NCBI GenBank assembly: GCA_916610825.1
Contig: OU744449.1
Coordinates: forward strand, 19,933,344-19,997,343
Origin: Haliclystus octoradiatus
Taxonomy: Eukaryota; Cnidaria; Staurozoa; Stauromedusae; Haliclystidae
Length of the DNA stretch: 64,000 nt
Direction of reading: 5' to 3'
How positions within the stretch are numbered: the stretch's first letter is position 1; each line of letters starts with the position of its first letter. Position numbers and translations under genes: made by a program. The notes under the pieces were generated by a model, which was not told the origin of the DNA, did not search any database, and saw only the letters and a program-made list of their open reading frames with translations. Shown here one piece after another: positions 1-13,684 of the stretch.

Positions 1-762
1 TCTTTGGTTGAAAAAAGCAAGAGTCCCGGTAGTCCAATACGCATGCGCAGAACGCTTTTCTGTCTTCGAAATGTGTAAATAAAACTTTCAATTTTCTTAA
101 ACTTCAAAGTTATATCTATTTTAAAAGTTATTCAAAGATATCACATTTATTTGATAATGACATTGAGGCAAATAGGATAACTTGTGAAAACGATTCAACA
201 TTTGTGGAAGTACAGTAAAAGCTTGATATAGCAGAAACAGAAAATTATTAAATCGACGTCGCGTTTTTCACGATGGCCGACGGATACATTCAAGACGTTC
301 AACAAGCTGAAATTAGCCTGAAATCAGATCTCACATTTGTAGAATGAATATAATATTTTGCTGACTGAACACAGTGGATCAATCATTTGTGATTGTTTTC
401 TGTCAATAAAATCAGCAACAACATAGTTTCACGATCATGATAGCGGCTAGCCTAACCAAATAATCGCTGTTTTCACTTTGTTCCATAAAATAACAATGTG
501 GAAAACTTTGAAGAAAACCTCTAAAGCAGTGCTTCTTTATATTTATCGAATATATATATATATAGAATTATAGATGTATATCAGCATATCAGATTATAAA
601 TTGATCAATGTCGTTTAGTTTTCACGAAAGAATTTTCAATCCCATTGCATCGAAAAGCCGTGAAAGAAATGAGAATACGATATTGATGTTTCACGCTTTG
701 ACGCTTGGCGTTGTGCGCGTGCGCATTTGACTGCCGGGACTTTAGTTTTTTTCAACCAAAGA
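1..762. mobile_element. DNA element with about 50-base inverted ends, left end at or before window start
   Basis: The first bases (TCTTTGGTTGAAAAAAGCA, then AGTCCCGGTAGTCC) return in reverse complement at about 713-762 (GGGACTTTAGTTTTTTTCAA, then CCAAAGA). Both arms carry a GC-rich core with GCATGCGC or GCGCACGCGC. No transposase is visible, so it is non-autonomous. Its left border may lie before base 1, and the target duplication cannot be read. Confidence 0.55.
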
Positions 763-1025
763 CCCGGCTACTGGGACTATATCCACTTCGTTTTAATTTA
801 GACTGCGAAGAGTCGAACTCGAATGAAGGCTCCAGTCTGCTTTCAATACATTTTCTACGCCGGATGTTTTCCGTCAATATCCTATAACCCTTATTTTAAT
901 AACGTTCTCCAAAATGATTTGCTAAAAATGAAAAATTCATGGTTCTTTTTTTACAATAAAATACTATTTTTAAGATAAGTACTAGGGGAGGGAAGTTCCA
1001 CGCCAATCTGATGTTGGATATGAAG

Positions 1026-1846
1026 TAGCCTCACTCCATCACGGCCCTCATTTCCGCGCGGCGCTTCGGTGAGGGCCTAATAAAATTTAAGGTTAAAAAG
1101 TGTGCCAGAAATCAAAAATATGGTGTGCCCAATCACAGCGCACGTTGGTATCACATGAAGTTTTATCGAGCACTGGTTGGTGAATAAAATACTAAAAATG
1201 TAAACAAACTTGATTGAATCATTCTCAAAGGTTATATTTCGATCGTTTATTCTATCATATAGTCAATTTTGAATTATATATTTACGGAGAAGTGGAAGTC
1301 GGAATTAGAGCAATGCTGTATATTGGTGAATCGATCTTAAATTTTAAATATTTCTTTGATTTTGATTATTTAAATCAAGATTCAAAACGACGGAAGTGCT
1401 TACAATTTTCCAACGATGGCGATCGCTCCGTCAAAACAAGATGTTTTCTCCTTTTATTTTGTATTCTACGCCCACAAAAAACCTTCATAATGTTTATACA
1501 GTCCTTCGAGATAAATGTAATATTTTATTTCTATTTTTGTTACTCCAATTTGATCCAAAATAATCCCGTAAACTTTGTGTTTTAAGTTTTCCTCGACAGT
1601 TTGTTTACAAAATGTTGAAATTCAAAATAGCTGAATTCAGCAAATTTCAATTTCTGTTCACACCTCGTTGTATTGTTTTTCGATGGGCTGACCAACCAAC
1701 ACCTGGCTGTAATTCACATGACATCAAAGTGCGCTGTGATTGGACACACCATATTTTTGGTTTCTGGCACACTTTTTAACCTTAAATTTTATTAGGCCCT
1801 CACTGGAGCGCCGCGCGGAAATGAGGGCCGTGATGGAGTGAGGCTA
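1026..1846. mobile_element. Mutator-like non-autonomous element, about 120-base terminal inverted repeats, 9-base target duplication
   Basis: The left end, TAGCCTCACTCCATCACGG, matches the right end in reverse complement for at least 115 bases with only a few mismatches; a weaker match continues to about 1160. The 9-base word GATATGAAG flanks it at 1017-1025 and 1847-1855. A 9-base duplication with long inverted ends is typical of Mutator/MULE elements. The interior is AT-rich and has no recognisable transposase. The GC-rich inner part of each arm (CCGCGCGGCGC) contrasts with the surroundings. Confidence 0.8.
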
Positions 1847-1855
1847 GATATGAAG

Positions 1856-2787
1856 TAGGCCTACCAGTGCTATTGTCGTCGGAGATTTCTGGTTGGAAAA
1901 ATTCTCAATGAAAATTGGCTAGTCCAGGCTGGAAATAATGATGTTAATAATGAAATAATAAAATAATGAAATAATGAAATAATGAAATAATGAAATAGTA
2001 ATGATGTATTATTGTAATCAATTATTTTATGTTTATTCTCTATTTTATTACGTAAATCAGTCCTGTGAAAAAAAGTTATTGTAAAACTTATCAGGTTCTG
2101 AATAAATGATGATGATGATGATGATGATGAAAGATCTTACCCTCAAGGTCACTTTGGCATATAAAATGGCTGCCATGCATTTTGCAATTTCTTGTCAAGT
2201 TTTCAAAATTCACGTTTCACCCATGTCAAAATCGCCCAATTCCCATTCCTAGAAATTGCCGGTTAAATTTTTCTGAAACCTTGATTGATGAACCTAAGAA
2301 GAAGAAGACTAATATTTCGTTCTATAGCAAAACTGTATTCATACTTTTTTTTTTTTTGTATTTTCATCAATTTCGCTAAGAAATATTGTAGAAGCTAGGC
2401 CTACGCTATTCTTAATCAGTCACTTATTCGGAATCGACAAGAGGGCTTACAGTAAGCCTAGGCCTACTATAAAAAAGTGAAGTCAAGAATTATAAAAAAT
2501 TGTATCCTCTTTTCATATCAATCAAAGTTTTTATCTTCTATCGGGTAGGCCTAATGCTCAAAGCTATATTTTGAGTCATAAGGTAAGACAGTTTTTGTCA
2601 CATGACTCTGATTTTACCTGGACCAACTGTTAAATATATTTTATAGTTCTTCTTCCGTCTCAATCCTCAATACTGGCTTGCTGTTTTCAACATTTTCGTT
2701 TTCACACAATGTTATCGTTATCAATCTCAGACATCAAATAATAAAGACAAATAACTCATTGATATTTAAGGGTATTTTAGTAGCGCA
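1856..2787. other. VPS35L upstream region with simple repeats
   Basis: Holds an 8-base tandem repeat (ATAATGAA, about 1949-2000), a (GAT)n run (about 2106-2130) preceded by AATAAAT, as in a LINE or SINE tail, and a T-run near 2345. Several AGGCCTA motifs occur at 2394-2560. The VPS35L leader and promoter should lie at the right end, but no TATA box or initiator is clear. Confidence 0.5.
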
Positions 2788-2801
2788 ATGGCCTTTTCTA
2801 G
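2788..2801 (+). other. VPS35L: Probable first coding exon of VPS35L (14 bases)
   Basis: ATG at 2788 has purine at -3 and G at +4. If the exon ends at 2801 (AG, then donor GTTATT), it joins in phase to 3464 and gives [15 protein letters not shown], which lines up with human MAVFPWHSRNRNYKAE. A stronger-looking donor (GTGAGT) lies at 2828. With that one, the ATG at 2788 would be out of frame, and the first in-frame ATG would be split across the junction (AT at 2826-2827 plus G at 3464), giving [11 protein letters not shown]. The homology of the first residues favours the 2801 donor. Confidence 0.6.
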
Positions 2802-5800
2802 GTTATTCTTCTCTTCTCTGCTTCTATGTGAGTATTGTATAATTAATTAAGATGGGCGAAAATCTTTGTTACTTTCCTATCAAAGACTTTAGAATGCACT
2901 GGAAAGAAGACAGAATCAAACAGTATTTTGATTTAGGTTACCAGATATGGTTATTGGCTACAATTCATTTGTTCATAAATGCTGGTCGAGATTACTGAAA
3001 CAGCCAAAATTGAAGGTCAAATTTCAGCCTAACCGAAATTTTGGCCAAGATTTACAAGATAGGAGTCGCCGGTGCTTGTTTAATGTTTATTTGGTGGACG
3101 TCGTTGATTACGTAGTATATCATACGATTAAATTATTAAATGTCATTATTATATATTTGGCTGAATAATAAGTAGGGCTCTACTGTATACAATATTCTTC
3201 TTTAAAAATAACCAAGGTTAGCTGAGTGATAACATAGCAGTCAGGTAAAACATATGCAGTAAAAATATATTATACTATTATTGACACGGTCTTCAGCTTT
3301 CTGAAAAATTATTTTCTTGATAAATTAATATCCAGTTAATATCAATATAAAATCCTGATTAGAGGTACCTTTGGAGAATCAATTATATTCTACTCTTTCA
3401 AACCCTGGTTCATCTCAAATGGAAATGGTCACTGTCTAAAATTATTTGATGATTTTTTTGCAGGCAGTTTCGTGCCAGGGACTATGATGCTGAAAGATCT
3501 ACTGCTAATATGGAAAGACACGCTACAAAAGATCACCCTTTGAGAGGCACTGTGACAATGGTCTGTATTTCTTCATATAATTAATTAATACATATTCTGC
3601 AATGACATGTAATAATATCTAGGCTGCTTAATGAAAGGTGACATTAAATGAAAGCGTTTACTGAATTGCACACAGGGAAATTCATAAACAATTTCAAGCG
3701 TTTTTTAACAATTTTATCTGTTAGCCCTAGTGATAGCAATACAAGATTGAGCTGAATTCTAAATTTGAGCAAAATGGGTTTTTCAAAACGTGTCAAACTG
3801 CATGATTCTATATGACAAATGAGATACGAGTGAACCATGCTCCATTGTTTAGTTTCCAAAACTTACAATTTCAAGGAATTACCAATCTGACTAGTATTTC
3901 AACAGAAATTTTTCCAATTGGGTCGCAATGTTACTATTAATAAATATATTATTTATGATAAAATCTGTTTAAAAATCGAATGATTAATTTGTTTTCGCAT
4001 TTTTCTTTTGGCTGTGTAAGTTTTATTGACTTTACTTACCAGACTAGGCCCTACATGTATATTATAGCCTAACCCTATATCTTAATGGTTTCTTTCTCTC
4101 TCTTTCAGTCATCGAACCGATCAACTAAATCTGTCAGTAGTAAACCAGTAGAGAATGAGATACTGGATCCATTATCTATGTTTGCAACTGCAACATTTGA
4201 TGGTGTTGATCCATTATCTCAAAGTATCAGCTCTACTGCCAAGTTGGAAGCTCGAGAGGTAACATATCTATCATTCCATAATTTGATTCAATGCTAATCC
4301 TTTATTGGTGCTTAATGCCCGCTTTAAACACTGTTATGTACTTACATAGTGTTACATTACTGTCAAACTTGCTTATTATCCCCCTTCTTGGGCGCATAAA
4401 AATGGGACATTAAGCAACATAGGGTATTCAGACAGAGAGTTAGGAATATGAGAGTTAGTATTGAGAATAGACCATAGTAATCTGTTTCTTGTTTCATTTG
4501 GAGATATTAACCAAGGTGAGACTTTAATAAAAGATGAATTTATTAACCGTGTTTGACTGTACATTTTAAAAATCTGCAATGTACTTATGCACTTGACAAT
4601 CAACTATCGTATCAGTGGCTTTGAAATATGTCGACATTGATCTGAAATGAGATTTCTCGAGATCAGTAATGTGAGCATTTACCATCATTTCCCTTGTTAG
4701 AAAGTCATTGCTATCTACATAGAAGAGTGTTACGATTACATCATGTAGGGAAATGCTGTTTGCTAAGTAGTAAATACTACCTACTGTACTTATAAATGAT
4801 TAAAATAGTTTCTGTTTATGACAACTTTTCAAAAGATAAATTGTTGTAGTAAATGTTTTTACACTTTGTTTAAAGCGTGAGTACGAATATTTTAATATAT
4901 ATAAAACTGAAAATTATGATTAAAATATCTGATTTGATTTGCTATCGCGCTTGGTAGGCTACGCTCATTGTCAGATGTCTGGTAGGATGACACCGGCTAC
5001 GATATGTACGAGAAATTAATCGTTATATGCAGTGTTGATTTAATTGAAAATTGGAGTAGGTTACCTATCACATCATAACCACGACTCGTTCTAAATTTGA
5101 CATTCCTAAATGATTTGAATTTATTTGTTTATCTTTAGGCAAAAGTCCAATCAAGTAGTGGTAACAACTATTTGGATGATTCGTTTGAGCCATGGGATAG
5201 CCGGCGCACAGAAATACTAACAAAATATACAACAAGTGAAAAGTTATCAATTACAACGGTATGGTCTCATAAATCATGGTTTTGATTGATTGATAAGTAT
5301 ACCCTAATACTGTTCAATTTAACATGTTTTGGATGCTTCGCAAAAGAAAATCGGGATATTAGTGCCACTAGACAAAATCTATGTTTTGCGGAATATAGAA
5401 ATCCTATTTATTGTCGATGAATATATAATTTACAATGTACATCATCACTTTAAATGGAACATCATACAACTGTTAACATTTTTGTTTTGAAAACTAAATC
5501 AGACTTTCCTCTTATATTTCATTGTGCAGTCAATAGAGATTACTTCATGGGTAGCGCTTTGTACACATTTTATTCACGAGTTGTGACGTATCAGAAAACT
5601 CACTCGCTCGCAGAGCCTCGCTTGTTCGTTTTCTGATACGTCACAACTCGTGAATAAAATCCGTACGCACACGCTACCCATGAAGTAATCTTTTTATGTA
5701 ATATCCAGCGAGATTTCAACATCAACGATTATTGTTATTATTGTGATTGAAAAAAGGGATTTTATCTTACGCTTGGATGAGGTATGCTTCTTATTTTGTT

Positions 5801-8800
5801 TAATTTAGCTTTATGATGTGGGCTTATTCAGATTCCTAGAACAGTTATTATTTTATTCAATTTCATGAATAGTAGTATATAAGAATTTTATTCAAATTGT
5901 ATTTAATGAAAAATCAATGACCCATTAAATTAGAAAACAAATCATTGTTGTGTTGAAATTGATGAGAGACAATTGATGTTCCAGACAAAGGTTATGTTGC
6001 ATGATTATTAATATGATTACAAGTTTGCAAATTCGATATTTGAAGTTCGCAAGTCAAAACAAAGTTCAGCCGTGCATGTTTTTCAAAGTTGACAAAATTA
6101 TTTTACCGGGCAATGTTTACATTTTTGCCAAAAATGAAACGGGTTTTGATTGGTTATATCATTTTCCTCACACGTGAAGAAACATGATACAAGCAATATG
6201 ATTGGTTATATCGTTTTCGTCACGTGTGAGAAACTGATATTGATTACTGATTGGTTAAAATAAAAAACAGACGAAAATTACAGCAACAAGAGAACAATGG
6301 GAAATCTCGCTGGGTATTAAATAAATGCCTTTATGCCTTTCATTAAACAAAAATTAATCAATGCTGTTTTCATCATTAAATGTGTGATACACATAAATGT
6401 TTTCAAACACCAAATCATATGCTAAGATGCATACAGTTTTACCAAGCTTCAATATTCCTCTGATAACCAGTCTCTTAATGTAATAGTCCATAACCTTTGC
6501 TTAGGATTAGTGTGGCTAAACTTAATTAATTTATGTAGTTGCTAACACGATGTGCAATGCATGCTTCTATGAAATATTCTTTACTTTTGTGGAAAGTAGT
6601 GCTTAATTTTAAACAAACGTGTGTGCTTATTTGTTCTTAGAGTTTCCTGTCAAGTTCTGATAAAGAAAAAAGTAAGTTTTTTTAATTGTTTCTTCCCCTT
6701 CTTGCCTATTATAAGCCTTGCTTGAGATTGGCTGGGACTGTTGCCATGCCTAAGTTTCTTACTCACTTGAATGCACACTGAAAACCCTTTTAATAGAAAA
6801 CTTTACTCTGATAGACATAATAGAATTCTGCTCTTAGAATTGACAACGAGCCAAAGACACTGCGATTGTGGATACGGCCAATAGTAATATAGTACAGTGA
6901 AACCTGTATATAACGGCCAGCTACAAGAGGTAGATAAATTGACCATTATAGACAAGTTGCCTTTATAAACAGGTTTGATTCAATAGAAAATATTATTTTA
7001 TGAATACAAGAGTGACCACTATAGACAGGTGGCGGCTGTATAGAGGTGACCGTTATAACAGGTTTGACTGTACTAAATATAATAAATACTTTTACAAAAC
7101 TTTTGTACCGAAGAAAGAGAGGTAGAATATCTGAAGAGGTGATCTCTTGTCAAAATTAAAAAGTTTCAAATGCATTGAATCCTTTATTAGAGAGGTAATA
7201 GACTGGTCATCCCAGGTATTGGGCAGGTAGTACGCTGCTGTCAAGTTTCTTTGTTTGCAATGTCTGACTGTAATTTGTGTGGCTCTTTGCGTAGTAAATA
7301 TGACTACACACTCTTGTAATATGACTATCTGTGTTGCTACTAATACTACTATTACTTTGTATGTCTTGGTATTTCTTTCAGTTCTTGTAAAACAACAATC
7401 TGCTTCATCTGATAAAATGAAAACAAGACTTGAACAATTGGATGATTTTGAAGAGGTGATTATTGTTCACAAAAAATAGAACATCGTAAAAATTAGCAAT
7501 GCCAAACATATGTTTATCATATAAGCATATATGCATATCTTTTATTAATGTGTATATCTCCTTTTGGGGGCAAAACAGATTTAGATAGAATTTTTTTCTA
7601 TCCATACATGTCTTTGTAGTGCTTTTGCACAGCTCAAGTCTTTCCCCGTCAAAATTGACCTTGAGCATGGTATTTTGAAGGTTGTTTTGTCCCACGTTTT
7701 GAAACCAAAAAAGGATCAATATTATTTACCACAAGAGATTTTGACCATGGACTGACGCCACTACCAGGGTTTGGCAAAAGGTTCAGCCTTCTGGAATCCT
7801 AAAGGTATTTTGGCATTTTCTTCTGGATGTTTTCATTGAAGCTTGACCAATAAATTAGAAAAAATATCAATTTTCTTCTGAATTTCCTCTAACCTTCCGG
7901 AATCTAAGATTGCAGGATTCCTGCAGGACCCTGATCACTACATTTATATTCCTACACGCTAAACAAAATACGGAATTGTTTTACTTTTTTTCATTAAATT
8001 TTCGCTATTACTTTCACTATCTAAACTATAACTCACTCTAAAAACTCATAAAACTGTCATACCTTAAAACGTGACTCGTTATCAAAACAAAGTGTTAAAA
8101 ATCTCAGCAAAAATATCATACGACATAGAGGCTAAAATTATTTGATAACAATTAATGCTAAATAATGTTTAATTGGAAAGTCTAATATTTAAACCTATTT
8201 TCAATCCGTATATTATTCTTACTTTATCTGAATTATCGCCTGTCCGAGGCTGAACAAGTCATTCCTAATAAACCTACTCTGTTCTGTAATTTTATCAAAT
8301 CAGGAATCAACGATAAAAATTTTAATCCCGATACTTGTATTGATAATCTGAAAAGCCAGTTTCTCTTTTGATACCCTAATTATTACACTCGAGAGGCAAT
8401 ATTATGTAGAGAATCATTTTGTATTATTTTCAGGGTTCGATAAAAGAAACATTGAATTTAAGTCAACAAGAATATGTCAGCAGGATTGATGAATTAAATC
8501 AGGTTTGTAAGTTTTTTGAATTTGAATGTTGAACTTGCTTATTAATTCCACCCTCCTCTGGTGTGGATGAAAAGTGAGAATATGAGAGTTTGTATGGAGA
8601 ATGGAACATTGAAATTAGCTCATGTGAGGTTTTTTTAGAGAGCCCTCAATCTGATGATTCTCAATTTCATGCTTATTGAGCTTTGATCTAAACAAAATAG
8701 ACATCATATTTGGCTACTGGTTGATTTTTGGATAGATGTTTAGAATATGAGAGTTGCTACAGCAAAATTGACTCAAACTGTATTTTGTTACTGACTGTTG

Positions 8801-11800
8801 CCATTCGTTTTATATTTCTGCGTTTTCAACTGCGATGTTGAATTGGTAGCAATTATTTTGATGAAATCTGGCTTGTCCGCAGGTATGATGTTTAGATCAT
8901 TTGAAACCCTGCTTGTCATCCTTTTAAATAACAATTTATTTATTCAATTTGCATTGCTTTGCTCATTATTATTCCAGAAAGGCTTTGTCAAAATTCGCAG
9001 CTCGAATATCAGCTCACTGAAATAATATGACGTAGTATAATAAGTTGCAAGACTCCATTTTGAAAAGTTTCGTGCAAAGGCTGGCTGGTCCGGTTTGCCA
9101 CTTTAATATCATTCCTCATTATGATTGAACAGCATCTACCTCTACATGACTGATTTAGCTGACATTTACATGAAGATTTTATAGAGCGTTGACATGATCT
9201 GAAGTACGGTCCTGCACTATGGGATGGTTTCCCGGACTTGATCATATTGTTCATATTATACCCCTGCTCATGAAATGTTTGTATTCATGAAAATATTGGC
9301 AATTTCACATTCACGAATTGTTCATGAAGCCAAAAGGAATTATTCATGAACTGTTCATGAAATTAGAGATTGTTCATGAACCCACAATGGAATTATTCAG
9401 GAACTGTTCATGAAATCATGAATTTGTTTCACACGTGAATTATTCTTATGGCAGTACTCCTATCGTTCGCAATAAAAGGGACAATTACCTTACTTTCCTG
9501 GGCCAACCTGTTTCATGTTAACAACCTCTTAGAATGTTTAGAACAATGACATCAATGGATTCGCTCCATTTGATGAAATATTGTCAATTGGATGAATGAG
9601 ATAATAAATCATTTTGTACATAGAGACAGGATAGATTACTTGACATGTGATTGAATATTGATTTTATAACTTGTTTTATAGACATTGTTAAATGCATGGA
9701 ACAATGAACAAAGGGTTAAAGCTTTGAAGATTGCAATTCAGGTAACTGCCTTTACTGTTTTTTCACTCTAGTAACCCAATAATCATATATCTAATTGGTC
9801 CAAAAATAGTTGATAGCTAGAGTCACAATAGCATAGTTACATCCGCATCGTAACCTGATAAAATTTTTATGAAATTATGTTGATTTTCTGATATCGTAGA
9901 TACGAATTCAGATTAATGCAATGAAAACTGTCAGCAATTTTAACCTTCATTCCAGCAAATTGTACTCCAATTGGATATGGTACACTATATATATGGAATG
10001 TTATTAAACTTTTAATAGTCCAGGGACTTCCTAAACATTCAATGTAATGTTGATAAACAGTAACATTCATATACAATCCATGAATATTGCATGAAATATT
10101 TATCAGCAGTTCACAAAACCTTTCATGAACATGTAATTGAAAATTCACGAGTCTTATCCTGCTCATGAAAAGTTCATAATAAATCTACCATTTCACATTC
10201 ATAAAGTTATTCTGCAAGGGTGACCATTCAGGACAGTAGACAACAAAGGCGAGTTGTCTAATTGTTTTAGTAGAAACCAACTAGTGGTACAAGCAAAAAC
10301 ATAAAAAGAAATTAATTCAACTATTTATTCGCTTCTTGCATAATTAATTTTAAACACAACCGCCAATCAAAGGCATCCATAACGACTGCAGCGTCGTGAT
10401 TTGGAGGATGAATTTTAATTCGGCTTGATACAGATTTAATTTTTAAAACAAAACAGTATATTATTAACATTTAAAACACAGCCCCATAAAATAACAAACT
10501 CGAGCAAGGTAACTATTGAGTATCTAAAAATATTTAAATATTTGCAGTTTGTAATATGAAAGTTTGTTGTTTATAAACTTTAGCTGACTAGCGAACTAAT
10601 CTGCAATAGAGTAGCAATGAAAAATGTGCGAGAAGATTGTTAAATAAGATTAAAATTGTATATGCATAGCCTACCATTGAATAACTTCATCTCATATTTT
10701 GTTGCTTAGCTTGTTTTCTCGGGCACGGAATTTATAAGACTCTTATATAAAATTGATTTAAAAACATTTGCGAATCGATTGTTTACTTTTTGAAATTTGC
10801 GTGGCGTTCACTATGAGAAAATAGTGAACGATTGAGCAACCAATCAGAATGTAGATCATCGAATAGTACCCTAGTCGGTTTCGACTAAATAACTATATGT
10901 GGCAAATATAACTATATGTATGTGTTATTTTTCCTGTGTTGATTAACTTTATTTTCAATTAGCGTACCAAAATTTATGCTGATTTTTATTACAATGCATA
11001 AATGCCACATTATAATAATATAATATAATATGATGTGAACACATGTTTGTGAGAGTGCTAAATGTTTGTTAAGACAGAGCATAATATAGAATAGACACAA
11101 GGATGAGGCAAAAGCCTTTTCTCTTACTCAGAGTTTCACACGTTTACTTTGCGTTCATCAGACATCATCATCAACCGTCTGATGGACGCAAAGTAAATGC
11201 TTGAAACTCCGAGTAACGGAACAGCTTTTGCCTCATCTTTGTGTCTATTCTAAATGTTACATGAATTCCATGTTATATGTTATTTATCATGATAAGCTTA
11301 TAGCATAGTATAGTTCTATGTTGAGCAATTTTATAAATAGCTTGATACAGCTGATTCAGTTTCAAATTGGTTTTAAAATTAGATTTTAAAATTAGACTTC
11401 GTTTTCTTTGCAGTGTGCTAAACTTCTTGGTGATATTTCAGTGCTGCCATTTTTCCCTAGCAAATTTGTACTTGTGACTGATATTCTTGATAATTTTGGT
11501 AAGAGCCATATAAAATATTATAGATATAGTGAGTCTTTGTTATAGTTGAATTGGTATAGGTGTATTCTTTGATTAAAGGGGAATGTCAATACAGATCTCG
11601 TTTGTAGCGTCTATAGTTGATAATAATATCTTCGCCAATTGCCAATATTGTTAATTACTTATTGCATAGTCAAAGCTAATTGTAATTTTAATTTCAATCT
11701 CTACAAGATGTATAGTGTACAAACAGCACATTTTATGTCAAATAAATATTTCATCATACTGACTGTCTTATATTGCTGGTCTGTTGACAGAGTAGTTCTG

Positions 11801-13651
11801 TTTTTACTCCTATCCTACTCATTTTTACACCATCTCCTTGTTGATCATTAAGCACATTATAGCATACAGTACATTATCATTAAAACACCTTTGCTACGTT
11901 ATTCACTATTACTGTACCACATTAAGCGTGTTGCTTCCCAATTAAATGAAGTAAGGGCAAACAAACCAAAATGACCGATGAGATTATTTATTTGATGATG
12001 TAATCACGGATAAGAATTATTTCTCATTCCTTCTTGCATAATATTGATTTGTTTGCCTGTACTTTTTACGTTTTCCCCGTACTGATGTCATTGTGTTTTT
12101 GGTAAATGGCATCATCTGGATAGTGTGCCATACATTGTGCTTAGGAAGTTGTTAGCATTATCAAAACTTGTAAAACTAGGTTCACAGGCAGTAGTATTGA
12201 ATGATTGTATGTAATATTGATAATGCTGAATGATTTGTAGGTACCCTTGTTTACGAGCGTATCAAAAATAAAGCAATGATACCTAAACACGGAGGTAATG
12301 GTATGGAACCCTTACCGGATAACTTTACGCCAGACCAAGTACCAGATTCTGCCAAAGAAACATGCAGGAATTGGTTCTATAAAGTTGCGTCTATCAGAGA
12401 GCTTATTCCTAGACTGTATCCTTTATAGTAATTTTTTACTCTATCAATGTCATAATGACATGCATATGATATTTTGTGTATTTTGTAACTATCACACATG
12501 TCATATTTAGCCAGTTTTACACCTTACACTGACCATACACGTGTAAATGTTTCAATAAGGTAAATTTCCATGAAATTGTCATATGAGGCTGATGAACAGT
12601 TCATGACACGTCAATGAGAAGTTCATGAGAAGTACATGGAATGTTCATGAAGTGTTCATGAAGTGTTCATGAATGTTACGGCAATTTCACGTCAGTGAAT
12701 TGCTCATGAACCTCCAGGAAACATTCATGAATACTGTATGAACTCATGATGTTTTTCACAAGGGAAATTCTTAAATTCATTTTACCAGTTTTCATGGACA
12801 TTTTATGAAAATTGGACCATATTGCGCTGTCAATTATCTCCGTTTCATAGTAGTAAACAAAGGATGAACCAAAATATTGAACCACATGTCATTATTGCCT
12901 TAGAAACCTAGCAAAAGTATGATAATAAATGGACCTTCTATTGGTTGCGGTGAAATAGTTGAATTTGATAAGCAACAGGCTTTGAGAATTTGTTAGAATA
13001 AAAGATATTGACAAGGTTACGCTGTATTGAATTTATTAATTCATTATTCTCTCTTTAACTCAATACTTAAGATTTGTTGAGATGGCTATCCTCAGATGTT
13101 ATGCCTTTCTTACTCAAGGGTATGCTTTCCAGCCTAAACGAATCGCATGTTTATATTTTGTAGGATTTATCATTCTTGTTTTAGCCAAATTTATTCTAAC
13201 CTTTGTGTATAAATTAATACTTTCAACATCCTGTTCGTCGTCATGATCATATTTTTGACTTGACCCCCTAATGTTCCATTTGTGGTTCTCATATCTGTAT
13301 CGTGCAGGTACATAAATCTGCAGGTCTCAGAAAGCGGACAGGGGGATCTTCACAGATGCAGGCCATATTTTACTTGATCTTGTCCATTTATTTTTTCACT
13401 GAAATGGATACACATTAAATACACAATAGATTGTTGGGGGGATTTGAGCTGTGTATGATTTCAAAGCTATAAACCCGGCAATCATCTCTCTATACTTTTA
13501 TTGGGTATTTTTACTGTCAATCCAACTCAATTTGTAAATTGATTTTACTCAATTATTTCTATTGCATCATTTCAATTTGTGCACATTATCATCTATTTGT
13601 TCATGATGATGCTTTGGCTATTGACGAAACTGAATATGTTCAGTTACCTGA

Positions 13652-13684
<33 letters not shown>

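Noticed and set aside
1214-1585. 123-residue open frame inside the Mutator-like element
   Set aside because: Starts with a non-ATG codon, is AT-driven in composition and matches no transposase motif; judged chance.
7255-7479. Longer VPS35L exon starting at 7255
   Set aside because: The real exon begins after the TTTCTTTCAG acceptor at 7382; the upstream part is intron read-through.
9243-9445. CRISPR-like array from the regular TTCATGAAC units
   Set aside because: Units are short palindromes with variable spacing in an animal intron; no repeat-spacer regularity.
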